NCBI GenBank assembly: GCA_038520475.1
Contig: JBCBLF010000246.1
Location: 1 to 7,154 of the forward strand
DNA: 7,154 bases
Direction: 5' to 3'
From: JBCCWF01 sp038520475
GTDB taxonomy: Bacteria; Cyanobacteriota; Cyanobacteriia; CAKZMO01
Shown: one piece after another, positions 5,123 through 7,154 of the stretch
Layout of the letters: every line of letters starts with the position of its first letter
Position numbering within the stretch: the first letter of the stretch is position 1
Translations under genes and position numbers: made by a program
The notes under the pieces: model-generated
The model's input: only the letters and a program-made list of their open reading frames with translations
Database searches by the model: none
Told to the model about the DNA's origin: nothing

Positions 5123-6418
5123 ATGGAAAAACGCCTCGACTATGGTCGAGTCAGTGACTGGGAAAAGCTTGATGACGGTCGCCTGCGAGTGAAGGCGTCT
5201 GTTTCGCGTGTCGGTACGCTTGATTACCGACTGCCAGATGGAAGCACTCAGACAGAACATTTGACGGCTGACGAACTCTTTAAGCCAACCTCACTTGAAA
5301 CCGCTGGACTAGCACCCGTCACCCTAGGGCATCCCGAAGTCGGAATGGTGACACCCGCCAACTGGCGTAAGTACAGCGTTGGTGCAACAGGAAGTAAGGT
5401 CGAAGCTCGCAAACATGATGGGCTTGTCGATGTAGTTTTTGTCGTGGGTGATGAGGAAGCGATCGCCGCCATAGAAGAGGACGGTATCCGCGAGGTAAGT
5501 GCAGGCTATACGACGGAGTTACGGAGCGATGGCGAGAAGCTCTATCAAACCGATCGGAAATACAACCATTTTGCATTAGTGAAGCGTGGCCGAGCCGGTG
5601 AAACTGTTCGACTGCACCTAGATGGCGCTCCTGATTGGGGAGTGCAAATTGTTGAGCGAAACGATGAATCAGAGTCAGCGAGGAACTCTGAACCCAATCA
5701 ACGCACAAACGATTCACAACACAAGGAGACATCCCCCATGGCGAAATACCGTGGACTGGACATGTCTGATGAAACGATGAAACTCGTCCAGGACATGGAG
5801 GGGCAAATCGAATCGTTAAAGACAGACATGGAAAAGATGAAAACTGACATGGGCCATTCCAAGAAAAAGGATGAAGCCGATGCAGCAACAGTCACCCAAC
5901 TCACTGAAGCTCGTATCAAAGCAGATGCCCGTGCGGATGCAGCTGAGATGAAACTCAAAGATCTTGAATCCAAGTTTGAAGGCAAGATGGATGCGGCTCA
6001 GGTTGAAACTGAGATCAAAGCTCGGCTTGATGCATGGTCCAAGGCAATGCCGTTCTTGGGTAAAGATGCAACGTTCGATAGCTCTGACTCCGTTCTTGGC
6101 ATTCAGCTAAAGGCGATCGCAAAGCAACGCCCCGAGCTCAATCTTGATGAACTCAAAGGCAAATACGGCGACGACTTCCCGGTTTATGTTCAAGCCACAT
6201 TTGATGCTCTGGAGACGCCTAAATCTGAGGCTAAGTCAGAGGCAACGCAAAATAGCGATGCATATGACGAGGCGATTAAGCGGGCCAAGGTGGGCGGCGA
6301 TCGCAGCGGTTCCTCTGTTGACACTCGTGAAGATGCTGACGAGCAAGCCAAGTACGATGCGGCAATGAAGGCGATCGCAGATGCATATGAAGATGCACAC
6401 AAGGAGGGTTCTAAGTAA
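5123..6418 (+). CDS. DUF2213-type prohead protease fused to scaffold-like C-terminus
   Basis: A 431-residue protein. Residues 1 to about 175 match the DUF2213 family found next to DUF1073 portals, thought to be prohead maturation proteases: APVTLGHPEVGMVTPANW (64-81), REVSAGYTTEL (123-133) and YNHFALVKRGRAGETVRLH (147-165). By analogy with other phage head proteases, Ser126 with His149 and/or His70 are the likely catalytic residues; this assignment is inferred. Residues about 180-205 form a low-complexity polar linker. From 206 on, the protein is highly charged and helical, with a coiled-coil-like stretch about 213-300 and an acidic, Ala-rich end, as in capsid scaffolds. An in-frame TGA at 5099-5101 just upstream makes ATG 5123 the first usable start. 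An internal start at codon 206 probably yields scaffold alone. The stop overlaps the next gene's start (TAATG). Full length and intact. Confidence 0.82.
   Translation: MEKRLDYGRVSDWEKLDDGRLRVKASVSRVGTLDYRLPDGSTQTEHLTADELFKPTSLETAGLAPVTLGHPEVGMVTPANWRKYSVGATGSKVEARKHDGLVDVVFVVGDEEAIAAIEEDGIREVSAGYTTELRSDGEKLYQTDRKYNHFALVKRGRAGETVRLHLDGAPDWGVQIVERNDESESARNSEPNQRTNDSQHKETSPMAKYRGLDMSDETMKLVQDMEGQIESLKTDMEKMKTDMGHSKKKDEADAATVTQLTEARIKADARADAAEMKLKDLESKFEGKMDAAQVETEIKARLDAWSKAMPFLGKDATFDSSDSVLGIQLKAIAKQRPELNLDELKGKYGDDFPVYVQATFDALETPKSEAKSEATQNSDAYDEAIKRAKVGGDRSGSSVDTREDADEQAKYDAAMKAIADAYEDAHKEGSK
5723..5728 (+). promoter_or_regulatory. Ribosome binding site for the nested scaffold start
   Basis: AAGGAG lies inside the protease-scaffold coding sequence, 9 bases before the in-frame ATG at 5738. 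In the parent frame it falls within a linker codon run (His-Lys-Glu) with little structural constraint, so the base pattern looks selected for initiation. Confidence 0.7.
5738..6418 (+). CDS. Nested in-frame scaffold protein from internal start
   Basis: Codon 206 of the protease-scaffold gene is an ATG at 5738, in the same frame and preceded by AAGGAG at 5723-5728 with 9 bases of spacing. This ribosome binding site is much better than anything before the parent gene's own start. Translation from here would give 226 residues beginning MAKYRGLDMSDETMKLVQDM, helical and charged (coiled-coil-like to about parent residue 300), with an acidic C-terminus and no protease motifs. The site falls exactly at the end of the low-complexity linker, so the nested product is a clean domain. 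This matches the known arrangement of phage lambda C/Nu3, in which the scaffold is made from an internal start within the protease gene and shares its C-terminus. The site and frame are seen in the sequence; production and scaffold function are inferred. Confidence 0.7.
   Translation: MAKYRGLDMSDETMKLVQDMEGQIESLKTDMEKMKTDMGHSKKKDEADAATVTQLTEARIKADARADAAEMKLKDLESKFEGKMDAAQVETEIKARLDAWSKAMPFLGKDATFDSSDSVLGIQLKAIAKQRPELNLDELKGKYGDDFPVYVQATFDALETPKSEAKSEATQNSDAYDEAIKRAKVGGDRSGSSVDTREDADEQAKYDAAMKAIADAYEDAHKEGSK
6401..6408 (+). promoter_or_regulatory. Strong ribosome binding site for the cement/decoration gene
   Basis: AAGGAGGG sits in the last codons of the scaffold gene, 9 bases before the ATG at 6418. 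It is close to a full anti-16S match, fitting a highly expressed structural protein, and confirms the start that overlaps the upstream stop. Confidence 0.75.
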
Positions 6419-6972
6419 TGGCAATTACGACTTACGACGACATCTCCAATGCAGGTTTGATTGAAGGCCAGATCTACTCTGCTGAAGGTGCAACCAAAAT
6501 CCGCACTGGCTTCAATGCAGAAGCGTCGACGATTATCCCTGCTGGCTTTGCTGTATGCCGGGCCGCTGATTCAGTCGCAGAAGACAGCACCAAAAATATC
6601 CCGCTCATCCTCCCAGCAGATGCGAATTCAATCTTTGCTGGCATTGCTTTGTTGCCTGTTGGAATTGAGAAACGTTCTGGTTACTCCCTTGATACCAACA
6701 ATCGATTTGGTTATCCCGTTAACTATGAGGTTGCTTACTTGGTACAGGGAACCATTGCCGTCCCAGTCGATGACACGGTTGCCTATGGTGATCCTGTGTT
6801 CTGGCGTCATGCGACGACTGGAGATGAATTGGCCGGAATGTTCCGAATGGATAACGATGGCGGGTCTGATGCTGTTCAAATTGGCGGTATCGACACCTGC
6901 AAGTTTGTTTCAGATGCGATAGGCACGGCTGCGAACCCTGCGATCGCTCTGGTGTCGATCAATATTGCCTAA
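6418..6972 (+). CDS. Putative capsid decoration / structural cement protein
   Basis: A 184-residue protein between the scaffold and the probable major capsid gene, a standard place for head decoration proteins that bind the outside of the expanded shell. It has few charged stretches, is beta-rich, and resembles the structural cement protein (Gp24-like/DUF2190-like) group: an N-terminal part with GLIEGQIYSAEGATKIRTGFN (split here: GLIEGQIYS, then AEGATKIRTGFN), a central IFAGIALLPVGIEKRSGY, and then VAYLVQGTIAVPVDDTVAYGDPVFWRH, in which 'G.i.V.vd..v..Gdpvf' is the typical core pattern. The end, ANPAIALVSINIA, is a hydrophobic beta strand. There is one Cys in the N-terminal half (CRAAD) and one near the C-terminus. 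The start is ATG 6418 in TAATG with a strong ribosome binding site. Family assignment rests on pattern resemblance and position, so a minor capsid protein of another kind remains possible. Confidence 0.68.
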   Translation: MAITTYDDISNAGLIEGQIYSAEGATKIRTGFNAEASTIIPAGFAVCRAADSVAEDSTKNIPLILPADANSIFAGIALLPVGIEKRSGYSLDTNNRFGYPVNYEVAYLVQGTIAVPVDDTVAYGDPVFWRHATTGDELAGMFRMDNDGGSDAVQIGGIDTCKFVSDAIGTAANPAIALVSINIA

Positions 6973-6973
6973 T

Positions 6974-6979
6974 AGGAGG
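6974..6979 (+). promoter_or_regulatory. Strong ribosome binding site for the probable major capsid gene
   Basis: AGGAGG lies directly after the cement gene's TAA and 8 bases before ATG 6988. A perfect core Shine-Dalgarno is expected for the most abundant virion protein. Confidence 0.75.
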
Positions 6980-6987
6980 AACTAACA

Positions 6988-7154
6988 ATGCCTATTGGAG
7001 GCGCATACCTACACCGAGCGTTGCAGCAAAAACTGCCCACAGTCCTGCAACGTCGCTTACGTGAACTACGATTTGAGAACGGTGAAATCGTACCAACGAT
7101 GACCGATCTTGAGCCAGGGGCCAAAGAGCTTATTCAAGAATTTGATCTTGAATA
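6988..7154 (+). CDS. Probable major capsid protein, N-terminal 55 residues only
   Basis: The frame opens at ATG 6988 and runs off the right edge after 55 full codons. The visible part has a basic, helical N-arm (LHRALQQKLPTVLQRRLREL) followed by ENGEIVPTMTDLEPGAKE and LIQEFDLE. The 'D..PGA..I...F/YD' pattern after a basic helix recalls the N-terminal region of major capsid proteins of the DUF2184/encapsulin-like type that accompany DUF1073 portals and DUF2213 proteases. It is preceded by a perfect AGGAGG and sits last in the order protease, scaffold, decoration, as major capsid genes normally do. The HK97-fold core lies outside the window, so the call is based mainly on gene order plus this short stretch. 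Confidence 0.68.
   Translation, partial: MPIGGAYLHRALQQKLPTVLQRRLRELRFENGEIVPTMTDLEPGAKELIQEFDLE

Larger units (their letters stand above)
358..6947. repeat. Dispersed HIP1 palindromes (GCGATCGC), 18 perfect copies
   Basis: Perfect octamers begin at 358, 759, 2017, 2352, 2527, 3349, 3578, 3716, 3882, 4082, 4429, 4682, 4800, 5459, 6113, 6297, 6371 and 6940. HIP1 is a known, highly over-represented element of many cyanobacterial genomes, linked to methylation at CGATCG. All but the copy at 2017 (in the gap before the portal gene) lie inside coding sequence. Its presence at this density in phage genes indicates a cyanobacterial host and long residence under the same sequence pressure. Confidence 0.93.

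Noticed and set aside
5319..5888. A 189-codon open frame on the minus strand
   Set aside because: It lies wholly opposite the protease-scaffold gene, whose plus-strand reading has recognisable family motifs. The minus translation is rich in Cys, His, Pro and Arg with no coherent domain, typical of an antisense shadow.
6461..6922. A 153-codon plus-strand frame inside the cement gene
   Set aside because: It is a second-frame shadow of the 184-residue structural protein, with no ribosome binding site and an unconvincing composition.
1..7154. Search for tRNA, CRISPR array, insertion sequence, integrase or attachment site
   Set aside because: No cloverleaf-like tRNA, no regularly spaced repeats, no transposase and no integrase reading frame were seen. 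The dispersed HIP1 copies are irregularly spaced and within genes, so they are not a CRISPR array.

Overview
This window is part of the head-morphogenesis and DNA-packaging module of a tailed phage (Caudoviricetes), most likely a prophage or prophage remnant in a cyanobacterium. The host clue is the palindrome GCGATCGC (HIP1), the hallmark repeat of many cyanobacterial genomes. I count 18 perfect copies in 7154 bases, where chance would give about 0.1. No host genes, tRNA, integrase or attachment site are visible, so neither integration nor the phage boundaries can be shown from this window.

Layout. Positions 1-219 hold the 5' part of an unrecognised gene on the minus strand that runs off the left edge. 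A ~100-base divergent gap (220-321) follows. The plus-strand module then begins: a putative small terminase with a helix-turn-helix (322-699); the large terminase ATPase/nuclease (677-1999, overlapping the previous gene); a DUF1073-type portal protein with an extra C-terminal pyrophosphatase-like (InPase) domain (2035-4011); and a MuF-like minor head protein with a cysteine cluster (4008-4751). A small XRE-type regulator gene (4748-5011) is inserted on the minus strand, tail to tail with the minor head gene and followed by a 111-base intergenic region with operator-like repeats. Plus-strand order resumes with a DUF2213-type prohead protease fused to a scaffold-like region (5123-6418), a small capsid cement or decoration-like protein (6418-6972), and the start of what is probably the major capsid protein (6988 to the right edge).

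How the genes fit together. The two terminase subunits would select, cut and translocate phage DNA through the portal into a prohead. The prohead is assembled from the major capsid protein on the scaffold, which the protease would then remove, and the cement protein would stabilise the shell. The minor head protein sits between portal and capsid genes, as is usual for MuF-type proteins. Most plus-strand genes overlap or nearly abut, consistent with one late transcript and translational coupling.

Most notable are an in-frame internal start with a strong ribosome binding site that should yield the scaffold separately from the protease fusion (5738), the portal-InPase fusion with an altered metal-binding signature, and the lone antisense XRE gene with a 10-bp-spaced direct repeat in its upstream region.
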